Source: CAWEYO01 sp963813315 (GTDB taxonomy: Bacteria > Pseudomonadota > Alphaproteobacteria > Rhizobiales > Rhizobiaceae). From it: a stretch of DNA of 64,000 bases. The stretch spans positions 124,001 through 188,000 of the forward strand of contig CAWEYO010000025.1 of assembly GCA_963813315.1 (NCBI GenBank), read 5' to 3'. Shown here one piece after another: positions 16,974 through 27,002 of this stretch (positions are counted from its first letter, which is position 1; each line of letters starts with the position of its first letter). A program made the position numbers and the translations under genes. The notes under the pieces were generated by a model that saw only the letters and a program-made list of their open reading frames with translations, had not been told where the DNA came from and searched no databases.

Positions 16974-19900
16974 TTACTGTGCGGCGCTCGACATATCCGT
17001 AAGCATCTGATCGGCGGTTTCCACGCCGGACGCCTTGCGGCGTTCGTCGAGGATCAGTTCGTCGCGCGCCGTGGCAATGCGCCGGATCAGGCTCATCGTG
17101 CCGCCAGTGCCGGCCGGGATGAGGCGGCCGACGATCACGTTTTCCTTGAGGCCCTGCAGCATGTCGGTTTTTCCGGCAACCGCCGCTTCGGTGAGCACCC
17201 GGGTCGTCTCCTGGAATGAGGCGGCCGAGATGAAGGAAGGCGTCTGCAACGAGGCCTTGGTGATGCCGAGCAACACCGGCTCGCCGGCTGCTGGCTTCTT
17301 GCCGTCCTCGACCAGCCGCTCGTTCACCTCTTCCAGCTCGATCACGTCAACGTGGTCGCCCGCAATATAGGTTGAGTCGCCCTGCTCCGTGATCTCGACC
17401 TTCTGCAGCATCTGGCGAACGATAACCTCGATGTGCTTGTCGTTGATCAGAACGCCTTGCAGCCGATAAACCTCCTGGATCTCGTTCACGAGGTAGGAAG
17501 CCAGCGCTTCCACGCCCTTGATCGCCAGAATGTCGTGCGGCGCCGGGTTGCCGTCGAGGATGTAGTCGCCCTTCTCGATCGCATCCCCGTCCTGAAGATG
17601 GAACGGCTTGCCTTTCGGGATTAGATACTCCACCGGCTCGACCTGCTCATCATGCGGCTCGATGATGATGCGGCGCTTGTTCTTATAGTCGCGCCCGAAC
17701 CGGATCGTGCCGTCGATTTCGGCAATGATGGCATGATCCTTCGGCCGGCGGGCCTCGAAGAGTTCCGCAACGCGCGGCAGACCGCCGGTGATGTCCTTCG
17801 TCTTGGCGCTCTCCATCGGGATACGCGCCAGCACGTCTCCGGGCTTCACATGAGCGCCCGGTTCGACCGAAAGGATCGCCTCGACCGAGAGCATGAAGCG
17901 TGCGTCGCCGCCTTTCGACAGCTTGGAGACCTTGCCCTTGGGGTCAAGGACGGTAATCGCCGGCTTGAGGTCCGAACCACGCGGCGTAGAGCGCCAGTCG
18001 ATGACCTCGCGCTTGGTTATGCCGGTCGACTCGTCGGCGGTCTCCTGGACGGAGATGCCGTCGACCAAGTCCTCGACCGCGACCGTGCCTTCGACCTCGG
18101 TCATGATGGGACGGGTATACGGATCCCATTCGGCGACGCGCTGGCCGCGCTTCACCTTGTCGCCGTCGTCCACAAAGATGCGCGAACCATAGGTGACGCG
18201 GTGGGTTGCGCGCTCCTTGCCGGCCTCGTCAAGGATCAGGATCGCCATGTTGCGTCCCATCACCACGAGATGTCCGTCCGAGTTACGCACCACATTGCGG
18301 TTGCGGATCTGCACCGTGCCCTCGTACGAAGCCTCGAGGAACGACGAGTCCACCACCTGCGCCGTACCGCCCATGTGGAAGGTACGCATGGTGAGCTGCG
18401 TGCCGGGCTCGCCGATCGACTGAGCGGCGATGACGCCGACAGCCTCGCCGATGTTGACCGGCGTACCGCGCGCGAGGTCGCGCCCGTAACAGACTGCGCA
18501 GACGCCGGTCTTGACTTCGCAGGTCAGGGCGGAGCGGATGCGCAACGACTGGACGCCGGCCTTCTCGATCGCCTCGACATCGCGCTCGTCCATCAGCTCG
18601 CCGGCCTTGACGATGAGATCGCCCGAGACCGGATGGTTGACGTCGTCGAGGGTCGTGCGGCCGAGCACACGCTGACCGAGCGACGCGACCACCTGACCGG
18701 CATCGACGATGGGCTGCATGGTCAACCCCTTGTCCGTGCCGCAATCACCAGTGGTAACGATGCAGTCCTGTGCCACGTCGACGAGGCGGCGCGTCAAGTA
18801 ACCCGAGTTCGCCGTTTTCAGCGCCGTGTCGGCCAAACCCTTGCGGGCGCCGTGAGTCGAGTTGAAATACTCGAGAACGGTCAGTCCTTCCTTGAAGTTC
18901 GAGATGATCGGCGTCTCGATGATTTCGCCGGACGGCTTGGCCATAAGGCCGCGCATGCCGGCGAGCTGGCGCATCTGGGTCGGCGAACCGCGCGCACCGG
19001 AGTGCGACATCATGTAGATCGAGTTCATCGGCTTTTGGCGGCCGCTCTCGTCGAACTCGACCGCCTTGATGCGGCCCATCATTTCGTCCGCGACCTTTTC
19101 GGAGCACTTTGCCCAGGCGTCGACGACCTTGTTGTATTTTTCGCCCTGGGTAATCAGGCCGTCGTTGTATTGCTGCTCATATTCCTTCGCGAGCGTCTCT
19201 GTGTCCGCGACCAGCTTCTCCTTGGCGGCCGGAATGAGCATGTCGTCCTTGCCGAAGGAAATGCCGGCCCGGCAGGCGTGCGCGAAGCCGAGCGCCATGA
19301 TGCGATCGCAGAAGATGACAGTCTCTTTCTGGCCGCAGTGGCGGTAGACCGTGTCGATCATCTTGGAGATGTTCTTCTTGGTCATCTCCTGGTTGGCGGT
19401 GTCGAACGGCACGTTGTGGTTCTTCGGCAGCAATTCGCCGATGATCATGCGGCCCGGCGTCGTGTCATGGATATTCGAAACCGGCTTGCCTTCGGCATCG
19501 ACGGTCTTGAACCGGCCCCTGATCTTGGAGTGGAGCGTCACAGCCTTGGTCTCGAGCGCGTGCTGCAGTTCGCCCATGTCGGCAAACACCATGCCCTCGC
19601 CCGGCTCGTTCTGGTTGACGATCGAGAGATAGTAGAGGCCGAGCACCATGTCTTGCGACGGCACGATGATCGGTGCGCCGGAGGCCGGATGCAGGATGTT
19701 GTTGGTCGACATCATCAGCACGCGGGCTTCGAGCTGGGCCTCCAGTGACAGCGGCACGTGAACCGCCATCTGGTCACCGTCGAAGTCGGCATTAAAGGCA
19801 GTGCACACCAGCGGATGAAGCTGGATCGCCTTGCCTTCGATCAGGATCGGCTCAAACGCCTGGATGCCGAGGCGGTGCAGCGTCGGAGCGCGGTTCAGAA

Positions 19901-21170
19901 GGACCGGATGCTCGCGGATGACCTCGTCAAGGATGTCCCAGACTTCGGGCTTTTCCTTCTCGACCAGTTTCTTTGCCTGCTTAACGGTCGACGAATAGCC
20001 CTTCGCGTCAAGCCGCGCGTAGATGAACGGCTTGAACAGTTCGAGTGCCATCTTCTTCGGCAGGCCGCACTGATGCAGCTTCAACTCTGGGCCCGTAACG
20101 ATGACAGAACGGCCGGAATAGTCGACGCGCTTGCCGAGAAGGTTCTGACGGAAGCGGCCCTGCTTGCCCTTCAGCATGTCGCTGAGCGACTTCAGAGGAC
20201 GCTTGTTGGCGCCGGTGATGACGCGGCCGCGGCGACCGTTGTCGAACAGCGCGTCGACAGCTTCCTGCAGCATGCGCTTCTCGTTGCGGATGATGATGCC
20301 CGGCGCGCGTAGCTCTATCAGCCGCTTGAGGCGGTTGTTGCGGTTGATCACGCGGCGGTAGAGATCGTTCAGGTCGGACGTCGCAAAGCGGCCGCCGTCC
20401 AGCGGGACGAGCGGACGCAGGTCCGGCGGGATCACCGGCACGATCTTCATGATCATCCATTCCGGACGGTTGCCGGATTCGATGAAGTTCTCAACGACCT
20501 TGAGCCGCTTCAATAGCTTCTTCTGCTTCAGCTCGGACGAGGTGGAGGCGAGGTCGGAACGCAGGTTGCCGGCAATCTTGTCCAGTTCCATGCCGGCGAG
20601 CAGGTCATGGATCGCCTCGGCGCCAATCATGGCGGTAAAGGAATCCTCGCCGTATTCGTCGACCGCGATCTGGTATTCTTCTTCCGAAAGGAGCTGGTTC
20701 TCCTTCAGCGCGGTAAGGCCGGGCTCGGTGACGATGTAGTTCTCGAAGTAAAGAACACGCTCGATGTCCTTCAACGTCATGTCGAGCAGCGTGCCGATGC
20801 GCGACGGCAGCGATTTCAGGAACCAGATGTGGGCAACTGGAGCGGCAAGCTCGATATGGCCCATGCGTTCGCGGCGAACGCGCGACAGCGTGACCTCGAC
20901 GCCGCACTTCTCGCAGATGACGCCCTTGTATTTCATGCGCTTGTACTTGCCGCACAGGCACTCGTAGTCCTTGATCGGGCCGAAGATACGCGCGCAGAAA
21001 AGACCGTCACGCTCCGGCTTGAAGGTGCGGTAATTGATCGTCTCCGGCTTCTTGATCTCGCCGAACGACCAGGACAGAATCTTGTCGGGGCTGGCGAGCG
21101 ATATCCGGATCGAATCGAACGTCTGTGCCGGCGCCTGAGGATTGAAAAAATTCATGACCTCTTGGTTCAT
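16974..21170 (-). CDS. rpoC: DNA-directed RNA polymerase subunit beta'
   Basis: This is the 1398-residue largest subunit of RNA polymerase. The N-terminal zinc-binding region (YECLCGKYKRMKYKGVICEK) is intact, the catalytic Mg-binding loop NADFDGDQMAVH is near residue 460, and the second zinc site is at TCEVKTGVCAVCYGRDLARG. Starting at MNQEVMNFFNPQ gives the family N-terminus; the 14 extra upstream codons are not conserved. It follows rpoB by 190 bp that contain no gene. Length and motifs are normal. Confidence 0.98.
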   Translation of the reverse strand: MNQEVMNFFNPQAPAQTFDSIRISLASPDKILSWSFGEIKKPETINYRTFKPERDGLFCARIFGPIKDYECLCGKYKRMKYKGVICEKCGVEVTLSRVRRERMGHIELAAPVAHIWFLKSLPSRIGTLLDMTLKDIERVLYFENYIVTEPGLTALKENQLLSEEEYQIAVDEYGEDSFTAMIGAEAIHDLLAGMELDKIAGNLRSDLASTSSELKQKKLLKRLKVVENFIESGNRPEWMIMKIVPVIPPDLRPLVPLDGGRFATSDLNDLYRRVINRNNRLKRLIELRAPGIIIRNEKRMLQEAVDALFDNGRRGRVITGANKRPLKSLSDMLKGKQGRFRQNLLGKRVDYSGRSVIVTGPELKLHQCGLPKKMALELFKPFIYARLDAKGYSSTVKQAKKLVEKEKPEVWDILDEVIREHPVLLNRAPTLHRLGIQAFEPILIEGKAIQLHPLVCTAFNADFDGDQMAVHVPLSLEAQLEARVLMMSTNNILHPASGAPIIVPSQDMVLGLYYLSIVNQNEPGEGMVFADMGELQHALETKAVTLHSKIRGRFKTVDAEGKPVSNIHDTTPGRMIIGELLPKNHNVPFDTANQEMTKKNISKMIDTVYRHCGQKETVIFCDRIMALGFAHACRAGISFGKDDMLIPAAKEKLVADTETLAKEYEQQYNDGLITQGEKYNKVVDAWAKCSEKVADEMMGRIKAVEFDESGRQKPMNSIYMMSHSGARGSPTQMRQLAGMRGLMAKPSGEIIETPIISNFKEGLTVLEYFNSTHGARKGLADTALKTANSGYLTRRLVDVAQDCIVTTGDCGTDKGLTMQPIVDAGQVVASLGQRVLGRTTLDDVNHPVSGDLIVKAGELMDERDVEAIEKAGVQSLRIRSALTCEVKTGVCAVCYGRDLARGTPVNIGEAVGVIAAQSIGEPGTQLTMRTFHMGGTAQVVDSSFLEASYEGTVQIRNRNVVRNSDGHLVVMGRNMAILILDEAGKERATHRVTYGSRIFVDDGDKVKRGQRVAEWDPYTRPIMTEVEGTVAVEDLVDGISVQETADESTGITKREVIDWRSTPRGSDLKPAITVLDPKGKVSKLSKGGDARFMLSVEAILSVEPGAHVKPGDVLARIPMESAKTKDITGGLPRVAELFEARRPKDHAIIAEIDGTIRFGRDYKNKRRIIIEPHDEQVEPVEYLIPKGKPFHLQDGDAIEKGDYILDGNPAPHDILAIKGVEALASYLVNEIQEVYRLQGVLINDKHIEVIVRQMLQKVEITEQGDSTYIAGDHVDVIELEEVNERLVEDGKKPAAGEPVLLGITKASLQTPSFISAASFQETTRVLTEAAVAGKTDMLQGLKENVIVGRLIPAGTGGTMSLIRRIATARDELILDERRKASGVETADQMLTDMSSAAQ

Positions 21171-21360
21171 GCCGTTCTCCTTTGCGGGGTCGCGAGACCC
21201 CTTCTCGAACATTCAAGGGCGCTTGCACCCTTTGGCGATCCGCTGCCGTCAGCGCGAAGCATGCGCAACGTCACGGACCCGTTAATCAGCCGCCCTCGCG
21301 GCCATGGAACTGGTTTGCGCGCCGCAAAGGGGCCTCTGCCCCGCGCGGCGCGCCGTTGCC

Positions 21361-24300
21361 TTACTCGGCGGCGTCCGGCAGTCGAACCTGCGTTTCCTCG
21401 ACCCGCGTGTTTTCGAGCTCGACGTTGAGGCCGAGAGAGCGCATTTCCTTGACGAGAACGTTGAAGCTCTCGGGGATGCCTGCTTCGAATGTGTCGTCGC
21501 CGCGAACGATCGCTTCGTAGACCTTGGTGCGCCCGGCAACGTCGTCCGACTTCACCGTCAGCATCTCCTGCAGCGTATAGGCGGCACCGTAGGCCTCGAG
21601 CGCCCAGACTTCCATTTCGCCGAAACGCTGGCCGCCGAACTGCGCCTTGCCTCCCAGCGGCTGCTGGGTGACGAGGCTGTACGGCCCGATCGAGCGCGCG
21701 TGGATCTTGTCGTCCACGAGATGGTGCAGCTTGAGCATATAGATATAGCCCATCGTCACCTTGCGATCGAACGGCTCGCCGGTGCGTCCGTCGTAAAGAG
21801 TCGACTGGCCGCTGGTGTGGAGACCTGCCTCGGCCAGCATCTCGTTGATGTTGGCCTCGTGCGCTCCATCGAACACCGGCGTGGCAATCGAGACGCCGCG
21901 CTTCATTTGCTCGCTGAGGCGAAGAATCGACTCGTCGTCAAACTTGCGCACCGGCTCGTTGCGGTCGTTGTCGGGGATCAGGTCTTCCAGCGTCTTGCGC
22001 AGCGGCTTGATGTCGCCGCCCGCCTTGTAGGCATCGATCAGCTCCCCGATCTTCCTGCCCATGCCGGCGCAGGCCCAGCCGAGATGCGTTTCCAGGATCT
22101 GGCCGACATTCATACGGCTCGGCACACCCAGCGGGTTGAGCACGATGTCCGCATGCGTGCCGTCCTCGAGGAACGGCATGTCCTCGACCGGAACGATCTT
22201 GGAGACCACGCCCTTGTTGCCGTGACGGCCGGCCATCTTGTCGCCGGGCTGCATCTTGCGCTTCACGGCCACGAAGACCTTGACCATCTTCATGACGCCG
22301 GGCGGCATTTCGTCGCCGCGCTGCACCTTCTCGACCTTGTCCATGAAACGCTGCTCGAGCGCCTTCTTGGAATCGTCGTACTGCCCGCGCAGTGCCTCGA
22401 GTTCGCCCTGGAACTTCTCGTTGTCGACTGCGAACTGCCACCATTGCGAACGCGGATAGTCGCCGAGCACATCCCTCGAAAGCTTGGTGCCCTTCTTGAA
22501 GCCCTTCGGTCCGGCAATCGCCTCCTTGCCCGAAAGCATATCGGTAAGGCGGCTGTAGACGTTGCGGTCAAGAATCGCCTGTTCGTCGTCCCGGTCCTTG
22601 GCAAGACGCTCGATTTCCTCGCGCTCGATCGCCATGGCGCGCTCGTCCTTCTCCACGCCGTGGCGATTGAAGACGCGCACCTCGACGACGGTCCCGAACG
22701 TGCCGGGCGGCATCCGCATGGACGTATCGCGGACGTCGGACGCCTTCTCGCCGAAGATCGCGCGCAGAAGCTTCTCTTCCGGCGTCATCGGGCTTTCGCC
22801 CTTCGGTGTGATCTTGCCGACCAGGATATCTCCCGGCTGGACTTCCGCGCCGATATAGACGATGCCGGCTTCGTCGAGGTTCTTGAGCGCTTCTTCCGAG
22901 ACGTTCGGAATATCGCGCGTGATTTCCTCAGGCCCGAGCTTCGTATCGCGCGCCATCACCTCGAATTCCTCGATGTGGATGGACGTGAACACGTCGTCGG
23001 CGACGATGCGCTCGGATAGAAGGATCGAATCCTCGTAGTTGTAGCCGTTCCAGGGCATGAACGCGACAAGCACATTGCGGCCAAGCGCCAAATCGCCCAA
23101 ATCGGTCGACGGCCCGTCCGCGATGATGTCGCCTTTTTCGATCCGGTCGCCCACCTTCACCAGCGGACGCTGGTTGATGCAGGTATTCTGGTTGGACCGC
23201 TGGAACTTCATCAGCCGGTAGATGTCGACGCCCGACTTCGACGGGTCGAGTTCCTCCGTCGCGCGGGTGACGATACGGGTCGCGTCGACCTGGTCGACAA
23301 TGCCGGTGCGGCGGGCCGCGATTGCGGCGCCGGAATCACGCGCGACGATCGGCTCCATTCCGGTGCCGACGAACGGCGCTTCGGCGCGCACAAGCGGCAC
23401 CGCCTGGCGCTGCATGTTAGAGCCCATCAGTGCGCGGTTGGCATCGTCGTTCTCGAGGAACGGGATCAGCGCGGCGGCGACCGAAACCATCTGCTTGGGC
23501 GAAACGTCCATCAGGTCGACGTTTTCGCGCGGCGCCATCATGACCTCGCCGGCATGCCGGCAAATCACGAACTCCTCGGTGAAGCCGCCGCTTTTGTCGA
23601 GTTCGGCGTTGGCCTGGGCGACATAGTGCTTCGCCTCTTCCATGGCGGAAAGATAGAGAACGTCTTCCGTGACCTTGCCGTCTACGATCTTGCGGTACGG
23701 GCTCTCGATAAAGCCATACTTGTTGACCCGCGCGAAGGTCGCAAGGCTGTTGATGAGGCCGATATTCGGGCCCTCCGGCGTCTCGATCGGACAGATGCGG
23801 CCATAGTGTGTGACGTGGACGTCGCGCACTTCGAAGCCGGCGCGCTCGCGAGTGAGACCACCCGGTCCGAGCGCCGAAAGACGACGCTTGTGGGTGATCT
23901 CCGACAGCGGATTGGTCTGATCCATGAACTGCGACAACTGCGACGAGCCGAAGAACTCGCGCACGGCCGCCGCGGCCGGCTTGGCATTGATCAGGTCCTG
24001 CGGCATCACGGTGTCGATTTCGATGGAAGACATGCGCTCCTTGATCGCACGCTCCATCCGCAGCAGGCCGACGCGATACTGGTTTTCCATCAGTTCGCCG
24101 ACCGAACGCACGCGGCGATTGCCGAGATTATCGATGTCGTCGATCTCGCCCTTGCCGTCGCGCAGTTCGACAAGTGTCTTGACCACGGCAAGGATGTCCT
24201 CCTTGCGTAGCACGCGGACAGTGTCCTCGGCGTCGAGTTCCAGGCGCATGTTCATCTTGACGCGGCCCACCGCGGACAGGTCATAGCGCTCGCTGTCGAA

Positions 24301-25497
24301 GAACAGCGAGTTGAACATCGATTCGGCGGTTTCCAGCGTGGGAGGCTCGCCCGGGCGCATCACGCGATAGATATCGAACAATGCGTCCTGTCGGCCTTCG
24401 TTCTTGTCGACCGCCAGCGTATTGCGGATGTAGGCGCCGACATTGACATGGTCGATGTCGAGGATCTGAATTTCGTCCTCGCCGGTTCCAAGCAGGACTT
24501 TCAGGGTCTTCTCGTCGATTTCGTCGCCGGCCTCGAGATAAATCTCGCCCGTCGCATAGTTGACGATGTCCTCGGCGAGATAGCTGCCGAAAAGGTCGTC
24601 GTCGGTCGCCTTGATTGCCTTCAGGCCCTTCTCGGCCAACTGCTTGGCCTGGCGGGCTGTGATCTTCTTGCCGGCTTCCACGACCACTTCACCGGTGTCG
24701 GCATCGATCAGGTCACCGACCGCCTTCAGGCCGCGGAACCGGTCAACGTTGAACGGAATACGCCAGTGACCATCGGATTTGGTGTAGGTGATCTTGTTGT
24801 AGAAGGTCGACAGAATCTCCTCGCCGTCCATACCGAGCGCCATCAGCAGTGATGTGACCGGAATCTTGCGGCGGCGGTCGATGCGGGCGTGCACCACGTC
24901 CTTGGAATCAAACTCGATATCGAGCCAGGAGCCGCGATACGGGATCACGCGGGCCGCGAAAAGCAATTTGCCCGACGAGTGCGACTTGCCCTTGTCGTGG
25001 TCGAAGAATACACCGGGCGAACGGTGCATCTGCGAGACGATCACGCGCTCGGTGCCGTTGATGATGAATGTGCCGTTCGACGTCATGAGCGGCATGTCGC
25101 CCATGTAGACGTCCTGTTCCTTGATGTCCTTGATCGATTTCGCGCCGGTGTCCTCGTCCAGATCGAATACGATCAGGCGCAGCGTCACCTTCAGCGGCGC
25201 CGCATAGGTCAGGTCGCGCTGGCGGCACTCGTCGACGTCGAATTTCGGCGCCTCGAATTCGTACTTCACGAACTCCAGCATCGACGTGTTGGAAAAGTCG
25301 GAAATCGGAAAGACCGACTTGAAAACGGCCTGCAATCCCTCGTCCGGACGCCCACCCTTTGGCTCGTCCACCATCAGGAACTGGTCATAGGATGCCTTCT
25401 GAACCTCGATCAGGTTCGGCATCTCCGCAACTTCCGGAATCTTTCCGAAGAACTTGCGTACGCGTCTGCGGCCATTGAAAGTCTGGGTCTGGGCCAT
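21361..25497 (-). CDS. rpoB: DNA-directed RNA polymerase subunit beta
   Basis: The product is 1378 residues from MAQTQTFNGRRRVRKFFG. The rifampicin-binding region is near residues 518-545 and reads SQLSQFMDQTNPLSEITHKR then RLSALGPGGL, with the Asp, His and Ser that are most often changed in resistant mutants all present; this looks wild type. PIETPEGPNIGLINSLA and DGRTGEPFDRKVTMGYIYML are also intact. It lies downstream of rplL in the usual order. Confidence 0.98.
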   Translation of the reverse strand: MAQTQTFNGRRRVRKFFGKIPEVAEMPNLIEVQKASYDQFLMVDEPKGGRPDEGLQAVFKSVFPISDFSNTSMLEFVKYEFEAPKFDVDECRQRDLTYAAPLKVTLRLIVFDLDEDTGAKSIKDIKEQDVYMGDMPLMTSNGTFIINGTERVIVSQMHRSPGVFFDHDKGKSHSSGKLLFAARVIPYRGSWLDIEFDSKDVVHARIDRRRKIPVTSLLMALGMDGEEILSTFYNKITYTKSDGHWRIPFNVDRFRGLKAVGDLIDADTGEVVVEAGKKITARQAKQLAEKGLKAIKATDDDLFGSYLAEDIVNYATGEIYLEAGDEIDEKTLKVLLGTGEDEIQILDIDHVNVGAYIRNTLAVDKNEGRQDALFDIYRVMRPGEPPTLETAESMFNSLFFDSERYDLSAVGRVKMNMRLELDAEDTVRVLRKEDILAVVKTLVELRDGKGEIDDIDNLGNRRVRSVGELMENQYRVGLLRMERAIKERMSSIEIDTVMPQDLINAKPAAAAVREFFGSSQLSQFMDQTNPLSEITHKRRLSALGPGGLTRERAGFEVRDVHVTHYGRICPIETPEGPNIGLINSLATFARVNKYGFIESPYRKIVDGKVTEDVLYLSAMEEAKHYVAQANAELDKSGGFTEEFVICRHAGEVMMAPRENVDLMDVSPKQMVSVAAALIPFLENDDANRALMGSNMQRQAVPLVRAEAPFVGTGMEPIVARDSGAAIAARRTGIVDQVDATRIVTRATEELDPSKSGVDIYRLMKFQRSNQNTCINQRPLVKVGDRIEKGDIIADGPSTDLGDLALGRNVLVAFMPWNGYNYEDSILLSERIVADDVFTSIHIEEFEVMARDTKLGPEEITRDIPNVSEEALKNLDEAGIVYIGAEVQPGDILVGKITPKGESPMTPEEKLLRAIFGEKASDVRDTSMRMPPGTFGTVVEVRVFNRHGVEKDERAMAIEREEIERLAKDRDDEQAILDRNVYSRLTDMLSGKEAIAGPKGFKKGTKLSRDVLGDYPRSQWWQFAVDNEKFQGELEALRGQYDDSKKALEQRFMDKVEKVQRGDEMPPGVMKMVKVFVAVKRKMQPGDKMAGRHGNKGVVSKIVPVEDMPFLEDGTHADIVLNPLGVPSRMNVGQILETHLGWACAGMGRKIGELIDAYKAGGDIKPLRKTLEDLIPDNDRNEPVRKFDDESILRLSEQMKRGVSIATPVFDGAHEANINEMLAEAGLHTSGQSTLYDGRTGEPFDRKVTMGYIYMLKLHHLVDDKIHARSIGPYSLVTQQPLGGKAQFGGQRFGEMEVWALEAYGAAYTLQEMLTVKSDDVAGRTKVYEAIVRGDDTFEAGIPESFNVLVKEMRSLGLNVELENTRVEETQVRLPDAAE

Positions 25498-25698
25498 CGT
25501 CGCTCCTTGGCTAGCTCTCTTGGGGCGGGCCTCGCCCGGCTCGCCTTGCAAACTCTTGACCGCCTCGCCGGCGGTCCATCCAGAACGGGTCAAAACCCGT
25601 TTCCTGGAAGGCCCGCTTCCGGCCCCTCAGGAAAGAGGTTTCTCGTACAAATCGAACGCGAATGGCGGACGGGCGTACCCATCCGCCAAGCGAAATGC
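25498..25698 (-). promoter_or_regulatory. rplL-rpoB spacer with three hairpins
   Basis: The 201-bp spacer carries three inverted repeats: TGGCGGA/TCCGCCA at 25663-25688, AACGGGT/ACCCGTT at 25584-25601, and GACCGCC/GGCGGTC at 25558-25576. None is followed by a T run. In other bacteria this spacer holds an attenuator or RNase III processing site that lowers rpoBC relative to rplJL; that role here is inferred. Confidence 0.5.
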
Positions 25699-26076
25699 TT
25701 ACTTCAGTTCGACCTTGGCACCAGCTGCTTCGAGCTGGGCCTTGATCTTGTCGGCATCGGCCTTGGAAACGGCTTCCTTGACCGGCTTCGGCGCGCCTTC
25801 AACCAGGTCCTTGGCTTCCTTGAGGCCAAGGCCGGTGATGGCGCGGACTTCCTTGATCACGTTGATCTTCTGGGCGCCGGCATCGGTAAGGATGACATCG
25901 AATTCGGTCTTTTCCTCAACCGGAGCGGCGGCAGCGCCACCGCCAGCGGCAGCGGCAACCGCAACCGGGGCCGCGGCGGAAACGCCCCACTTTTCTTCCA
26001 GAAGCTTCGATAGCTCAGCCGCCTCGATGACGGTGAGGCTCGACAGGTCGTCTACGATCTTTGCGAGATCAGCCAT
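25699..26076 (-). CDS. rplL: 50S ribosomal protein L7/L12
   Basis: This is the 125-residue stalk protein that recruits translational GTPases. It has the dimerising N-terminal helices (MADLAKIVDDLSSLTVIEAA), an Ala/Gly-rich hinge near residues 35-55, and the C-terminal factor-binding domain with IKEVRAITGLGLKEAKDLVE. Starting at MADLAK removes two upstream codons that are not family-like. It is 53 bp downstream of rplJ. Confidence 0.97.
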   Translation of the reverse strand: MADLAKIVDDLSSLTVIEAAELSKLLEEKWGVSAAAPVAVAAAAGGGAAAAPVEEKTEFDVILTDAGAQKINVIKEVRAITGLGLKEAKDLVEGAPKPVKEAVSKADADKIKAQLEAAGAKVELK

Positions 26077-26129
26077 TTTCATTTCCTTTTAAAGGTTCGA
26101 ACAGGTGTTGGTGACAGCGAAGAACGGCC

Positions 26130-26648
26130 TCATGCCGCCTCGTCCTTACGGGCATAGGCGCCGAAAACGCGGGCAAGCTGAGCTGCCGGTGCGTTGACGA
26201 CCTGGGCGATCCGGGTTGCCGGCGTGACGATCATGCCGACGAGCCTGGCGCGCAACTCGTCGAGCGACGGCAAGGAGGCGAGAGCCTTCACACCATCGGC
26301 ATCGAGAGAGGTCGTGCCCATCGCGCCGCCGAGAATGACGAGCTTGTCATTTCCCTTGGCGAAATCGGACGCAACCTTCGGCGCCGTAATCGGATCGTCC
26401 GAGTAAGCAATCAAGGTCTGTCCCTTGAACAGTACCTGCATGCGCTCGGAATCCGTACCCTGAAGAGCGATTCTGGCGAGACGGTTCTTCGCGACTTTGA
26501 CCGTGCCACCGGCAGCGCGCATTTTTGACCGAAGGTCATTCATTTGCGCGACGGTGATACCGGCATAGTGGGCCACGACGACTGAACCGGCGTTCGAGAA
26601 CGCTTCATTCAGGCCCGTGACGAGTTCGCGTTTTTCCGCTCTGTCCAC
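26130..26648 (-). CDS. rplJ: 50S ribosomal protein L10
   Basis: L10 anchors L7/L12 dimers to the ribosome and represses its own operon by binding the mRNA leader. The 172-residue product starts with GTG (codons for MDRAEKRELV), preceded by a good ribosome-binding site (CTGGAGATAGGCA). Motifs include VVVAHYAGITVAQMNDLRSK and the C-terminal helix NAPAAQLARVFGAY. Length is typical. Confidence 0.96.
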   Translation of the reverse strand: MDRAEKRELVTGLNEAFSNAGSVVVAHYAGITVAQMNDLRSKMRAAGGTVKVAKNRLARIALQGTDSERMQVLFKGQTLIAYSDDPITAPKVASDFAKGNDKLVILGGAMGTTSLDADGVKALASLPSLDELRARLVGMIVTPATRIAQVVNAPAAQLARVFGAYARKDEAA

Positions 26649-27002
26649 TGCCTATCTCCAGTTGGCAACCATCCATTCGGGATGACTGCCGGGTTGCCTT
26701 CTGCCGGGCGGACTATCCAACTCTTGGATCTCCCGAACGGCGCTCGAGGATCCTGTCCCCTTTCGCCACGCCGGAAGCTCCGGCGCGCAGACAAAAGGCA
26801 AACACGGTTCGAACCTTTCATCGGAGCTCACGCTCCTTTGTCGGGTCTTCACCCGTCTCATGCAGGCCCATATGAATTAAGGCGAGCCGCCTGCAATCTC
26901 GGACAGGATGTCCGGAACCCTTTCGGCTTCCGGAATCCAGGCCTTCCGGCCCGGAATTCTTCATAGGATCAAGCGCTTACAGCCCGATCCGAAACTTTCA
27001 GA
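26649..27002 (-). promoter_or_regulatory. rplA-rplJ intergenic region with probable L10 leader
   Basis: There is no gene in this 354-bp gap. The minus strand holds several hairpins, including TCCGGAA/TTCCGGA around 26922-26945. Nearer rplJ is a structured stretch containing GGTTCGAACCGTGTTTGCC, which resembles the L10 autoregulatory leader. A promoter for rplJL-rpoBC is likely here. The leader call rests on position and general likeness; no structure search was run. Confidence 0.5.

Noticed and set aside
17652..19748. A 698-codon open frame on the plus strand
   Set aside because: It is antisense to rpoC, which has all expected motifs. The translation is Arg/His/Asp-rich with no family likeness, as expected for the complement of GC-rich coding DNA.
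21304..23019. A 571-codon open frame on the plus strand
   Set aside because: It is antisense to rpoB and shows the same Asp/His/Leu-rich shadow composition.
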